Below, one piece after another: positions 34,035 to 41,861 of a stretch of DNA of 64,000 nt. Location of the stretch: the NCBI GenBank assembly GCA_934700615.1, contig CAKUXR010000012.1, forward strand, positions 1-64,000, in the 5' to 3' direction. Position 1 is the first letter of the stretch; the number at the start of each line of letters is the position of its first letter. Source of the DNA: an uncultured Bacteroidales bacterium. Its GTDB lineage: Bacteria > Bacteroidota > Bacteroidia > Bacteroidales > UBA932. Made by a program: the position numbers and the translations under genes. The notes under the pieces are model-generated. The model saw only the letters and a list, made by a program, of their open reading frames with translations. It searched no databases and had not been told where the DNA came from.

Positions 34035-35492
34035 ATGACTATCAAAGATTTAGAGCCGAAAGGCGTGTGGGGAAATTTCGATGCACTCTCACAGATTCCC
34101 CGTCCTTCAAAGCATGAAGAGAAAGCTGAGCAGTTCCTTCTTGACTGGGGAAAAGAGCACAATGTAGATGTGCGCAGAGATGAAACCGGCAATATCATAT
34201 TCAGCAAACCGGCTACACCGGGTTACGAGAACAGAAGAGGAGTCATCCTCCAGGCACATGTGGACATGGTTCCACAGAAGACTGCGGAGACCGTACATGA
34301 CTTCCTCAAGGATCCTATCCAGACACAGATTGACGGTGAGTGGGTGACAGCAAAGGGTACTACCCTCGGAGCCGACGACGGAATCGGAGTATGTCTTGCA
34401 CTTGCTGTTCTTGAAGACAATACCCTCAAACACGGTCCTGTAGAGGCGCTTATTACCTATGATGAGGAAACCGGAATGACCGGAGCGGAGAAACTCAAAC
34501 CTGGTGAACTGAAGGGCGATGTCCTCCTTAATCTTGACTCTGAGGCTGAGGGCGAACTTTACATCGGCTGCGCAGGAGGTCTGTACGGAAAAGCAGACTT
34601 CGAGTACAAGTCAATGCCGGTACCTGCAGGTTATGAGGCATATAGACTTTCAGTGAAAGGCCTCCAGGGCGGACACTCAGGCCAGGATATCGTATTATAC
34701 AGAGCCAATGCCAACAAGGTCGTAGCCCGCATCCTTCTCCCGCTCGTGGAGAAATATGACGTGAAAGTTGCTGACTTTGTAGGAGGCAGTCTCCATAATG
34801 CGATTCCTTTCGAAGCTACTGCTGACGTGCTTGTACCTGCCGACAGAGTTGACGAGGTCAAGAAGATTGTCGAGCTTGTGTTCGCTGAGGTCAAGGCTGA
34901 ATATGCTGATACCGACCCTTCTGCAGCATGCTTCTTCGAGAAGTGCGACATGCCTGCCGCATATGTGGAGGATGAGGTTATGCAGAAGGCAGTCAAGGCC
35001 ATTTGCGCTTGCCCGAGCAGCGTCGACAGAATGAGCCCTGTCATGCATGGTCTCGTGGAGACATCAGTGAACATGGCTGTCGTAAGAATTCAGGACGGAC
35101 ACATTACTGTCCTTTCATACTTGAGAAGCTCCGTGGATTCAGCCAAGATGGATCTTGCAGAGAGAATGCGCTGCCTCTTCGAACTGGCCGGCGCCAAGTT
35201 CACTTCATACGGCGCTTATTCAGGATGGGTTCCGCTTCCTTCTACACCTGTCATCGCCACAATGAAGGATGTTTACAAGAAACTCTTCGGTAAGGATATG
35301 AAGGTTACTGCTATCCATGCGGGACTTGAGTGCGCTCTTCTCGGTGCAAAATATCCTAACTGGGATATGGTTTCATTCGGACCTACAATCCTGCACCCTC
35401 ATTCACCTGATGAGAGAGTGAAGATTGACACAGTTGACAAATGTTGGGAATTCCTCAAGGCTGTTCTTGAGGCAATGCCTGAAAAGAAATAA
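34035..35492 (+). CDS. pepD: aminoacyl-histidine dipeptidase PepD
   Basis: This 485-residue cytosolic metallodipeptidase of the M20 family cleaves Xaa-His and many other dipeptides. Metal-site motifs in order are LQAHVDMVPQ (His and Asp), LGADDGIGVCLALAV, TYDEETGMTGAEKL (catalytic Glu pair), NLDSEAEGELYIGCAGG and, near the C-terminus, PTILHPHSPDERVKI with the last His. The dimerisation lid lies between about residues 205 and 390 (GLQGGHSGQDI starts it). It fits with peptide uptake by the POT transporter encoded elsewhere in the window. Confidence 0.93.
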   Translation: MTIKDLEPKGVWGNFDALSQIPRPSKHEEKAEQFLLDWGKEHNVDVRRDETGNIIFSKPATPGYENRRGVILQAHVDMVPQKTAETVHDFLKDPIQTQIDGEWVTAKGTTLGADDGIGVCLALAVLEDNTLKHGPVEALITYDEETGMTGAEKLKPGELKGDVLLNLDSEAEGELYIGCAGGLYGKADFEYKSMPVPAGYEAYRLSVKGLQGGHSGQDIVLYRANANKVVARILLPLVEKYDVKVADFVGGSLHNAIPFEATADVLVPADRVDEVKKIVELVFAEVKAEYADTDPSAACFFEKCDMPAAYVEDEVMQKAVKAICACPSSVDRMSPVMHGLVETSVNMAVVRIQDGHITVLSYLRSSVDSAKMDLAERMRCLFELAGAKFTSYGAYSGWVPLPSTPVIATMKDVYKKLFGKDMKVTAIHAGLECALLGAKYPNWDMVSFGPTILHPHSPDERVKIDTVDKCWEFLKAVLEAMPEKK

Positions 35493-35494
35493 AC

Positions 35495-36415
35495 GTGAAG
35501 AGAAGATTTTTTTTGATGGCCCTGCTGCTCTGTGTGAGCAGCGGGCTGTTTATGTCGCAGGCACAATGCAGACAAGACTGCCCGTCACTTGCAGTGGATG
35601 ACGGATGGGCATTGGCCCGAGTGATGGAAGTCTGCGGACGTCAGGGAATTGCGTCAGACGGCGAGTACTATTACGTATCCGGCTCGACTGCGCTATACAA
35701 GTACCGTAAAGACGGAGAACTCGTGCGCTCTGACATTGACCCTTTCCGCAGCCTCGAACTTTCGGCGAACCACATCGGTGACATTGATGTTTACAATGGT
35801 GAGATTTATGCCGGAATCGAGACTTTCATTGATGGTGTCGGACAGAATATCCAGGTCGCCGTCTATGATGCCGAGACATTGGAATGGAAGCGCTCCATCC
35901 CGTGGAATCCTGCATCCGGCCAGGTTGAAGTCTGCGGTCTTGCCGTAGATAAGGAGCATGGCCGTGTGTGGATGGCTGACTGGGTTCAGGGCACGCATCT
36001 GTATTGCTATGACCTCAAGACCGGAGAGTATGTGGGAAAAGTTGCATTGGACCCGGCTCCGGGACTTCAGCAGGGAATAGTCTGCAAGGGCGGCAGCATA
36101 ATCATCTCCTGCGACGACGGGGATGCCGAGAAAAATCTTCCTGATCATCTGTATGTCTGCGAGATTTATCCTTCAGACGGTTCTGAGTTGCCTGGGCGGG
36201 TAAGACCGGAACTCTACCGTACGATGTCGGATTTCCGCAGGACAGGAGAAATAGAAGGACTCAGTATCGACCCGCTTACCGGGGAACTGATAGTCCTTGC
36301 AAACAGAGGGGCAAGAATCATCTTGGGAATGCCTAAGGGATTCTATCCTGGATATGACAGGGAAATCCATGAACTGTACATATATGAGCCCGAGTGCATA
36401 TGTAACAAACACTAA
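35495..36415 (+). CDS. exported beta-propeller-like protein of unknown function
   Basis: This 306-residue protein begins at GTG 35495, two bases after the pepD stop, with a basic signal peptide MKRRFFLMALLLCVSSGLFMS. The mature part shows repeated short strands of propeller type: GIASDGEYYYVSGSTALYKYRKDGEL, HIGDIDVYNGEIYAGIE, VCGLAVDKEHGRVWMADW, GTHLYCYDLKTGEYVG and IEGLSIDPLTGELIVLAN. These resemble SMP-30/NHL-like domains. No catalytic motif is evident. Its place just before MurK/MurQ-like genes suggests periplasmic or surface duty linked to wall or sugar recycling, but that is only inference. Confidence 0.7.
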   Translation: MKRRFFLMALLLCVSSGLFMSQAQCRQDCPSLAVDDGWALARVMEVCGRQGIASDGEYYYVSGSTALYKYRKDGELVRSDIDPFRSLELSANHIGDIDVYNGEIYAGIETFIDGVGQNIQVAVYDAETLEWKRSIPWNPASGQVEVCGLAVDKEHGRVWMADWVQGTHLYCYDLKTGEYVGKVALDPAPGLQQGIVCKGGSIIISCDDGDAEKNLPDHLYVCEIYPSDGSELPGRVRPELYRTMSDFRRTGEIEGLSIDPLTGELIVLANRGARIILGMPKGFYPGYDREIHELYIYEPECICNKH

Positions 36416-36426
36416 ACTGATTTTTT

Positions 36427-37287
36427 ATGGTCATTATAGCGGAAAGCGGAGCTACCAAGACAGATTGGTGCTCAGTGTCTGAAACCGGTGAGAGGTATTC
36501 TCTCAAGACGCCGGGAATGAACGTCTCTACTGCGGAGTCTTCTTTCATTGAAAAAGTTCTGAAGGACGCGATTCCGGAACTCAATCCGACAGGAGAGAAG
36601 GTCAATGAAATCCATTTCTATGCGGCAGGCCTCATTTCGGACGGAAAGTCTGTGCCAGAGAGTGCCAAAAGGCTGGACGATGAATTCAGGAAGGCATTTC
36701 CTGATGCTCAGATAGAATATGCGTCTGACCTTCTGGATGCAGCCAGGGCCGTCTGCGGCAGGGAACCGGGAATTGCCGTCATACTCGGGACCGGTTCGAA
36801 CAGCTGCGAATATGATGGAGAGAAAATCGTCAGGAATGTGCGCTCCGGAGGTTTTATTCTGGGAGACGAAGGCGGTGGGGCCAGCCTCGGACGGCAGTTT
36901 ATGTCTGATTTCCTGAAAGGTCTTGTCCCTCAGAAACTTGCAGACGAATTTGCATCGGAATACGAGGTGGATTATCTTACTGTGGTCCAGAATGTCTATA
37001 AGGGACCGGCACCGGCAAGATACCTCGGTTCTTTCGCTCCGTTCATCAGCCGTCACTACGATGAGTATCCTTATGTGAAGGAACTGATAGACAATAACTT
37101 CAGACAGCTTTTCTCCAGATGCATCGCCCAGTATGACCTCAAGAAATACAGTAAGGTAGGCGTTGTCGGCGGATATGCCATGGCGCATAAGGAGACATTG
37201 GAACGCATCGCGTCTGAATTCAATGTCAAGATTTCAGAAATTACAGCTTCCCCGATAGAGGGGCTTGTCAAATATCATACAAAGTAA
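36427..37287 (+). CDS. BadF/BcrA-type amino-sugar kinase, MurK-like
   Basis: This 286-residue cytosolic kinase is of the ASKHA fold. Phosphate-1 motif IIAESGATKTDWC opens the protein, phosphate-2 and hinge regions appear as AVILGTGSNSCEYDGE and GGFILGDEGGGASLGRQ, and the adenosine motif as KVGVVGGYAMAHKETL. These are the N-acetylglucosamine kinase/BadF pattern. Because it directly precedes murQ (5-bp gap), the likely role is phosphorylation of N-acetylmuramic acid (and perhaps N-acetylglucosamine) as shown for MurK enzymes of clostridia and Tannerella. That is context-based inference. Confidence 0.82.
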   Translation: MVIIAESGATKTDWCSVSETGERYSLKTPGMNVSTAESSFIEKVLKDAIPELNPTGEKVNEIHFYAAGLISDGKSVPESAKRLDDEFRKAFPDAQIEYASDLLDAARAVCGREPGIAVILGTGSNSCEYDGEKIVRNVRSGGFILGDEGGGASLGRQFMSDFLKGLVPQKLADEFASEYEVDYLTVVQNVYKGPAPARYLGSFAPFISRHYDEYPYVKELIDNNFRQLFSRCIAQYDLKKYSKVGVVGGYAMAHKETLERIASEFNVKISEITASPIEGLVKYHTK

Positions 37288-37291
37288 AACC

Positions 37292-38113
37292 ATGAGAACA
37301 ACAGAACAGTCATCCAATTACCACAATCTTCAGGACATGTCTGTAAAAGAAATACTTACGGGCATCAATAATGAGGACAGTTGTGTTCCTGTGGCAGTTG
37401 CCGAGGAAATCCCTCAGATAGAGAAACTTGTGGAGGGAATAGTTGAAAGGTTGAAAAGAGGCGGACGTGTCTTTTATCTCGGCGCGGGCACCAGCGGACG
37501 TCTGGGAGTAGTAGATGCATCCGAGATTCCTCCTACTTATGGAGTAAACGACAAATTCATCGGACTTATTGCCGGCGGAGACAAGGCTATCCGTAATGCA
37601 GTGGAAGCTGCGGAGGACAGCAATGAGGGAGGATGGAAAGATATGCAGCCGTTTTCTCCTACAGTCGACGATGTAGTAGTGGGTGTAGCAGCCTCAGGCT
37701 CGACACCTTATGTCATCGGTGCCGTGAAGATTGCCAGGGAGCGTGGCCTGCTTACCGGTTGTATTACTTGTAACAAGGGTTCTGAACTTGCCGCAGTTTC
37801 TGAAATTCCCGTTGAGGTGGTTGTGGGTCCTGAATTCGTGACCGGAAGTACCAGAATGAAGGCAGGCACAGCTGAGAAACTTGTCCTCAATATGATTTCT
37901 ACGGCGACAATGATCCGGCTCGGCCATGTCAAAGGCAACAAGATGGTTGACATGCAGCTGACCAACAAGAAACTTGTGGACAGGGGCTCGAGAATGATTA
38001 TGGGAGAGGCAGACATCAATGACTATGAACTCGCAAAGAGGCTTCTTCTGAAATATGGCTCTGTCCGCAAGGCGGTGGATGCTTATAATGAGGGAGACAA
38101 GGATGCGAAGTGA
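37292..38113 (+). CDS. murQ: N-acetylmuramic acid 6-phosphate etherase
   Basis: This 273-residue cytosolic SIS-domain lyase converts N-acetylmuramic acid 6-phosphate to N-acetylglucosamine 6-phosphate and lactate during peptidoglycan recycling. The family signatures are GRVFYLGAGTSGRLGVVDASEIPPTYG, DVVVGVAASGSTPYVIGAV and EVVVGPEFVTGSTRMKAGTAEKLVLNM, the last with the Glu used in catalysis. It starts at ATG 37292, five bases after the kinase stop, and overlaps recR by 11 bp. Length is near the family norm of about 300. Confidence 0.95.
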   Translation: MRTTEQSSNYHNLQDMSVKEILTGINNEDSCVPVAVAEEIPQIEKLVEGIVERLKRGGRVFYLGAGTSGRLGVVDASEIPPTYGVNDKFIGLIAGGDKAIRNAVEAAEDSNEGGWKDMQPFSPTVDDVVVGVAASGSTPYVIGAVKIARERGLLTGCITCNKGSELAAVSEIPVEVVVGPEFVTGSTRMKAGTAEKLVLNMISTATMIRLGHVKGNKMVDMQLTNKKLVDRGSRMIMGEADINDYELAKRLLLKYGSVRKAVDAYNEGDKDAK

Positions 38114-38738
38114 AAAGTATCCGTCAGAGCTTCTTGAAAATGCTGTCGAAGCCATAAGTTCGCTTCCGGGGGTGGGGGAGAAGAGCGCACTGCGCCTTGC
38201 CCTCCACCTCCTGAAGCAGCCTGTCGAGAATGTGCGGCATTTTACGGATTCCATCAGACTTCTGAGGGAGAATGTCCGTTATTGCCGTACCTGCATGATG
38301 ATTTCAGACGAGGATCAGTGCTCGATCTGCTCGGACAACAGCCGTGACCACAATACCATCTGTGTTGTGGAAAATGTACGTGATGTCATGAGTGTAGAGG
38401 CTACCGGACAATATCATGGGGTCTATCATGTGCTTGGCGGGAAGATATCGCCGATCGACGGCATCGGTCCTTCAGACCTGAAAATCATTGAACTTAAGAA
38501 TAGAGTGGAAACCTTGGTCGAATCCGGCATCGGTCCCGGCAACATTGAAATAATCCTTGCGCTCAGCGGGGATGTGGAAGGCGAGACTACCTCTTTCTAT
38601 ATATACAGGCAGATTTCGGCTTTTGGTATCAAGGTGTCGTCCCCGGCACGAGGCCTCGGCTTCGGTGACGATTTGGAATACGCTGATCAGCTGACACTTG
38701 GAAGGTCCATAGTAAACCGCCAGATTTTCAGACCTTGA
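38103..38738 (+). CDS. recR: recombination mediator RecR
   Basis: This 211-residue RecR protein works with RecO/RecF to load RecA at single-strand gaps. It has the helix-hairpin-helix near the N-terminus (AISSLPGVGEKSALRLALHLL) and a Cys4 zinc finger (CRTC..CSIC: Cys at about 58, 61, 70, 73). The Toprim domain follows (ICVVENVRDVMSVEATGQYHGVYHVLGGKISPIDGIGP), with a Walker-B-like tail at VSSPARGLGFGDDLEYAD. The reading frame is open further upstream, but ATG 38103 gives the usual size; it overlaps the murQ end by 11 bp. Confidence 0.95.
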   Translation: MRSEKYPSELLENAVEAISSLPGVGEKSALRLALHLLKQPVENVRHFTDSIRLLRENVRYCRTCMMISDEDQCSICSDNSRDHNTICVVENVRDVMSVEATGQYHGVYHVLGGKISPIDGIGPSDLKIIELKNRVETLVESGIGPGNIEIILALSGDVEGETTSFYIYRQISAFGIKVSSPARGLGFGDDLEYADQLTLGRSIVNRQIFRP

Positions 38739-38739
38739 T

Positions 38740-39297
38740 ATGGAAGAACTGATTACTGACATTCTTCTGTCGGCATCGTTGTGTGCCGACTGCTTTGCCG
38801 TGGCATTGTGCTCAAGCGTCACGATGAAAAAAGTGACACTCGCGCAGGTGCTCAAGATAGCATTGATCTTCGCCGTCATACAGACCTCGTTCCTCTTTGT
38901 CGGCTGGGCGTTCGGCGACTTCATCGCGAGGTACGTGATGCATTTCGTCAAATGGATCGGAATGGGGCTTCTGGTTTTTGTGGGTGTGTCAATGATAAGG
39001 GAGGCCTTTTCTGAGGAAGAACCCAGAAACCTTACCGGACTGCGCAACATCTTTCTCGCCGGAATCGCCGACAGTATCGATGCCCTGGCGGTAGGTATTT
39101 CAATGTCAATGGCAGGACGCAATCTGGCAGGCATGACGGTCCCTGTCGTGGCCGTCTTCATCATCACAGCCCTCTCTGTCATCATTGGCATCAAGGGCGG
39201 AAACCTGATCGGAACCAGAGCCGGCAAACCTGCTGCCGTGTGTGGTGGCACTGTCCTTATATTGCTGGGAATCAATATCTTGCTTAATTTGTTCTAG
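38740..39297 (+). CDS. mntP: manganese efflux pump MntP
   Basis: This 185-residue inner-membrane protein has six predicted helices. MntP-family features include LSASLCADCFAVALCSSVTMKK in helix 1 and GIADSIDALAVGISMSMAGR in helix 4, each with the Asp conserved for manganese export. In E. coli MntP protects against manganese excess and is under manganese-sensing control; no riboswitch-like leader can be expected here because the gene is embedded in an operon, 1 bp after recR. A terminator follows directly. Confidence 0.92.
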   Translation: MEELITDILLSASLCADCFAVALCSSVTMKKVTLAQVLKIALIFAVIQTSFLFVGWAFGDFIARYVMHFVKWIGMGLLVFVGVSMIREAFSEEEPRNLTGLRNIFLAGIADSIDALAVGISMSMAGRNLAGMTVPVVAVFIITALSVIIGIKGGNLIGTRAGKPAAVCGGTVLILLGINILLNLF

Positions 39298-39299
39298 GC

Positions 39300-39330
39300 A
39301 TCACAAGACTTTCACCGTCTTGTGATTTTT
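39300..39330 (+). terminator. terminator of the lpxL-mntP operon inside the murA 3' end
   Basis: ATCACAAGAC at 39300-39309 pairs with GTCTTGTGAT at 39317-39326, with a 7-nt loop and TTTTT at 39326-39330. It terminates the plus-strand operon. The second arm also encodes the last murA codons (ITRR) on the other strand, and murA's stop codon lies in the loop, so the convergent genes share this sequence. Confidence 0.9.
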
Positions 39331-40631
39331 GCGCCCAGAGCATTGAGCCTGTGCTCGATGTTTTCATAACCGCGGTCTATCTGGCCGACATTGCTTATCG
39401 TGCTTGTTCCCTTGGCTGACATTGCTGCCAGGAGGAGTGCGATACCGGCGCGGATATCAGGCGAAAGAAGGTTGCCGGCTTTCAGGCGGAACCTGTGGTC
39501 ATGGCCGATGACTACAGCCCTGTGAGGGTCGCAGAGAATTATCTGGGCACCCATCTCTATAAGTTTGTCCACGAAGAAAAGTCGGCTCTCGAACATTTTC
39601 TGATGTATCAGCACGCTTCCCTTGCACTGTGTCGCCACCACCAGCATGACACTCAGGAGGTCAGGCGTGAGTCCAGGCCACGGTGCATCTGCAATGGTCA
39701 TTATGGAACCGTCCATGAACGAATCTATGGTATAGCTTTCCTGTGCCGGAATGAAAATGTCGTCACCGCGCTGCTCCAGATGCACACCAAGCCTCCTGAA
39801 GCTCTCAGGAATGATGCCGAGATTCTTCCAGGACACATCCTTGATGGTTATCGAACTTCTTGTCAATGCTGCCATGCCGATGAAACTGCCGACCTCGATC
39901 ATGTCCGGAAGAATCTTGTGGACCGTTCCATGCAAGGTGTCAACACCTGTAATAGTGAGCAGATTCGAACCGATACCCTCAATGCCGGCTCCCATGGCCT
40001 TCAGCATTCTGCTGAGCTGCTGGATATATGGCTCGCATGCGGCATTGTAAATCACGGTCTTGCCCTCGGCAAGTGATGCCGCCATGAGAATGTTGGCCGT
40101 GCCTGTCACAGATGCCTCGTCCAGAAGCATATACGTACCCTGCAGATGACCTGATGCGGGGGCTTCAAGATAGAAGGCTTTGCGCTTGTCGTCATACCTG
40201 TGTGACGCTCCGAGATTTATCATGCCCTGAATATGCGTGTCCACACGCCGTCTTCCGATGCGGTCGCCGCCCGGTTTTGGGAACCATGCCTTCCCGAACC
40301 TCGCGAGGAGAGGACCGACCACCAGAACCGAACCGCGCAAGGAGGCGCACTTCTTCACAAAATCTTCGCTTTCAATGTATTCAGTGTCAATGTCATCCGC
40401 CTTGAATCTGTATTCTCCGTGTCCCAGGCGGTTCACCTTGACTCCCATGCTTTCCAGCAGGCTTATCAGGTTCTTTACATCCAGGATTTCGGGGACGTTG
40501 CTTATGATGACTTCTTCTTTTGTGAGAAGTACCGCACTTATTACCTCAAGAGCCTCGTTCTTCGCCCCCTGCGGGATGATTTCTCCGTGGAGTTCATGTC
40601 CTCCCTCTACTATAAATGTGCTGTTGTCCAT
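39312..40631 (-). CDS. murA: UDP-N-acetylglucosamine 1-carboxyvinyltransferase
   Basis: This 439-residue cytosolic enzyme transfers enolpyruvate from PEP to UDP-GlcNAc, the first committed step of peptidoglycan synthesis. It shows the N-terminal KNEALEV (Lys24, Asn25) and the loop LLARFGKAWFPKPGGDRIGRRRVDTH. Where E. coli has catalytic/fosfomycin-reactive Cys115 (PGGCAIG), this protein has Asp123. That Cys-to-Asp change occurs naturally in several lineages and makes the enzyme insensitive to fosfomycin while still active. It lies 3 bp downstream of murB and ends in the shared terminator hairpin. Confidence 0.95.
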   Translation of the reverse strand: MDNSTFIVEGGHELHGEIIPQGAKNEALEVISAVLLTKEEVIISNVPEILDVKNLISLLESMGVKVNRLGHGEYRFKADDIDTEYIESEDFVKKCASLRGSVLVVGPLLARFGKAWFPKPGGDRIGRRRVDTHIQGMINLGASHRYDDKRKAFYLEAPASGHLQGTYMLLDEASVTGTANILMAASLAEGKTVIYNAACEPYIQQLSRMLKAMGAGIEGIGSNLLTITGVDTLHGTVHKILPDMIEVGSFIGMAALTRSSITIKDVSWKNLGIIPESFRRLGVHLEQRGDDIFIPAQESYTIDSFMDGSIMTIADAPWPGLTPDLLSVMLVVATQCKGSVLIHQKMFESRLFFVDKLIEMGAQIILCDPHRAVVIGHDHRFRLKAGNLLSPDIRAGIALLLAAMSAKGTSTISNVGQIDRGYENIEHRLNALGAKITRR

Positions 40632-40634
40632 TTC

Positions 40635-41702
40635 CTATAGTATTTCCGCCTCGGGGTGCAGTCCGATTCCGAACTTCTCTTTCACTGAAGCGATGATTTG
40701 ATTTTTAAGGTCAATGATTTCCTTCGGGGTTGCCTTTCCGGTAGCATTGACAATGACCAGCGGCTGCTTCTCATAGACTCCCGCATTGCCGCAGGTGCGT
40801 CCTTTCCACCCGCATTGCTCAATCAGCCATGCGGCAGGTATCTTTATACCCTTATCTGTCACATAGTGAGGGACTTCTGCCCCTTCGGCGACAGCTTTGA
40901 CATTGGCAAATACCTCTTCCGAAACTACTGGATTCTTGAAAAAGCTGCCAGCACTTCCGATTTCTGACACCTCAGGCAGTTTCTCCCTGCGGATGCCGAT
41001 GATGACGTTTCTTATCAATGCCGGTGTAAGAGCTTCTGACGCATCCACTTCCTCGGCCGGAACGCCCAAGGCTCCGCTCAGGGCCGTGCGGATATTTCCG
41101 TACTCGAGTCTCGGACGTCTCTCTCTTGTCAATGCCAGTATGACGTTGGTCACTATGTATCTGTCTCTGGCCTCGGGAGACTTGAACATTGACTCGCGGT
41201 ATCCGTATTTGCATTCGTTGACATTGAAATGGACGAACTCTTCTTCGACGGTGTCGTAGCAATAGACCTGACGTATGATGTCTGCGATTTCAGCACCGTA
41301 GGCTCCGATGTTCTGGACTGCCGCCGCCCCTGTTTCGCCCGGGATGTATGACAGATTCTCTGCGCCCCACAGTCCGTTTTCCGCCGCCCATTTGCAGAAA
41401 CCGTCGAATGCCACGCCCGCGCCTACTGATACAAGCGCTTCATTGTCAGATATATACAGAGGGTCGTCTTCCGGCAGTTCATAGATAAACTTCACTGCCG
41501 AGTGTAGAATTGTCCCGTCGAAATTTCCGCTGAAGAGCAGGTTGCTTCCGCCTCCGATATGCTTCACCGGTTTGGGGAGAGTCCCGAAATCTATGTCAAT
41601 GAGATCCGCGATGGAATCATATTCTATGAATGAGCGGCATTTTACTTTCATCCTGAATGTGTTGTATGCCGTGAGGTCCTTATTGGTCGTTTTCCTGATC
41701 AT
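40635..41702 (-). CDS. murB: UDP-N-acetylenolpyruvoylglucosamine reductase
   Basis: This 355-residue FAD-dependent cytosolic reductase completes UDP-MurNAc. The FAD-binding segments are HIGGGSNLLFSGNFDGTIL and ENLSYIPGETGAAAVQNIGAYGAEI. KYGYRESMFK has the Tyr/Arg pair seen in type I MurB (E. coli class), SEIGSAGSFFKNPV carries the catalytic Ser, and LHPEAEIL the final Glu. It heads a two-gene operon with murA, with a clear promoter. Confidence 0.95.
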   Translation of the reverse strand: MIRKTTNKDLTAYNTFRMKVKCRSFIEYDSIADLIDIDFGTLPKPVKHIGGGSNLLFSGNFDGTILHSAVKFIYELPEDDPLYISDNEALVSVGAGVAFDGFCKWAAENGLWGAENLSYIPGETGAAAVQNIGAYGAEIADIIRQVYCYDTVEEEFVHFNVNECKYGYRESMFKSPEARDRYIVTNVILALTRERRPRLEYGNIRTALSGALGVPAEEVDASEALTPALIRNVIIGIRREKLPEVSEIGSAGSFFKNPVVSEEVFANVKAVAEGAEVPHYVTDKGIKIPAAWLIEQCGWKGRTCGNAGVYEKQPLVIVNATGKATPKEIIDLKNQIIASVKEKFGIGLHPEAEIL

Positions 41703-41724
41703 TGGTCAATTTGGAATAAACATA

Positions 41725-41756
41725 CAAACTTAATCAAAAACGTCGTCTTGGCCAAA
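41725..41756 (-). promoter_or_regulatory. murB-murA promoter
   Basis: Minus strand 41732-41725 reads TAAGTTTG (-7) and 41756-41753 reads TTTG (-33), with 20 nt between. Both boxes match the Bacteroidota consensus. The leader is about 17 nt. Confidence 0.78.
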
Positions 41757-41801
41757 CTTCATTTTTTTTAGAAAAAAGTGTGTAGAAATGCATAAATAAT
41801 T

Positions 41802-41809
41802 TATATTTG
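41802..41809 (+). promoter_or_regulatory. promoter of the second susC (-7 box)
   Basis: TATATTTG at 41802-41809 matches TAnnTTTG and lies 52 bp before the SusC start. It is divergent from the murB promoter. No good -33 box is visible, which may mean an activator is needed. Confidence 0.55.
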
Positions 41810-41861
41810 TGATACCTGAATTTTTAAACGATAACATTTTTTATCAACTAATAATCTGCCT

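Noticed and set aside
36472..37188. A 238-codon minus-strand open frame
   Set aside because: Antisense to the MurK-like kinase, whose ATP-binding motifs are complete.
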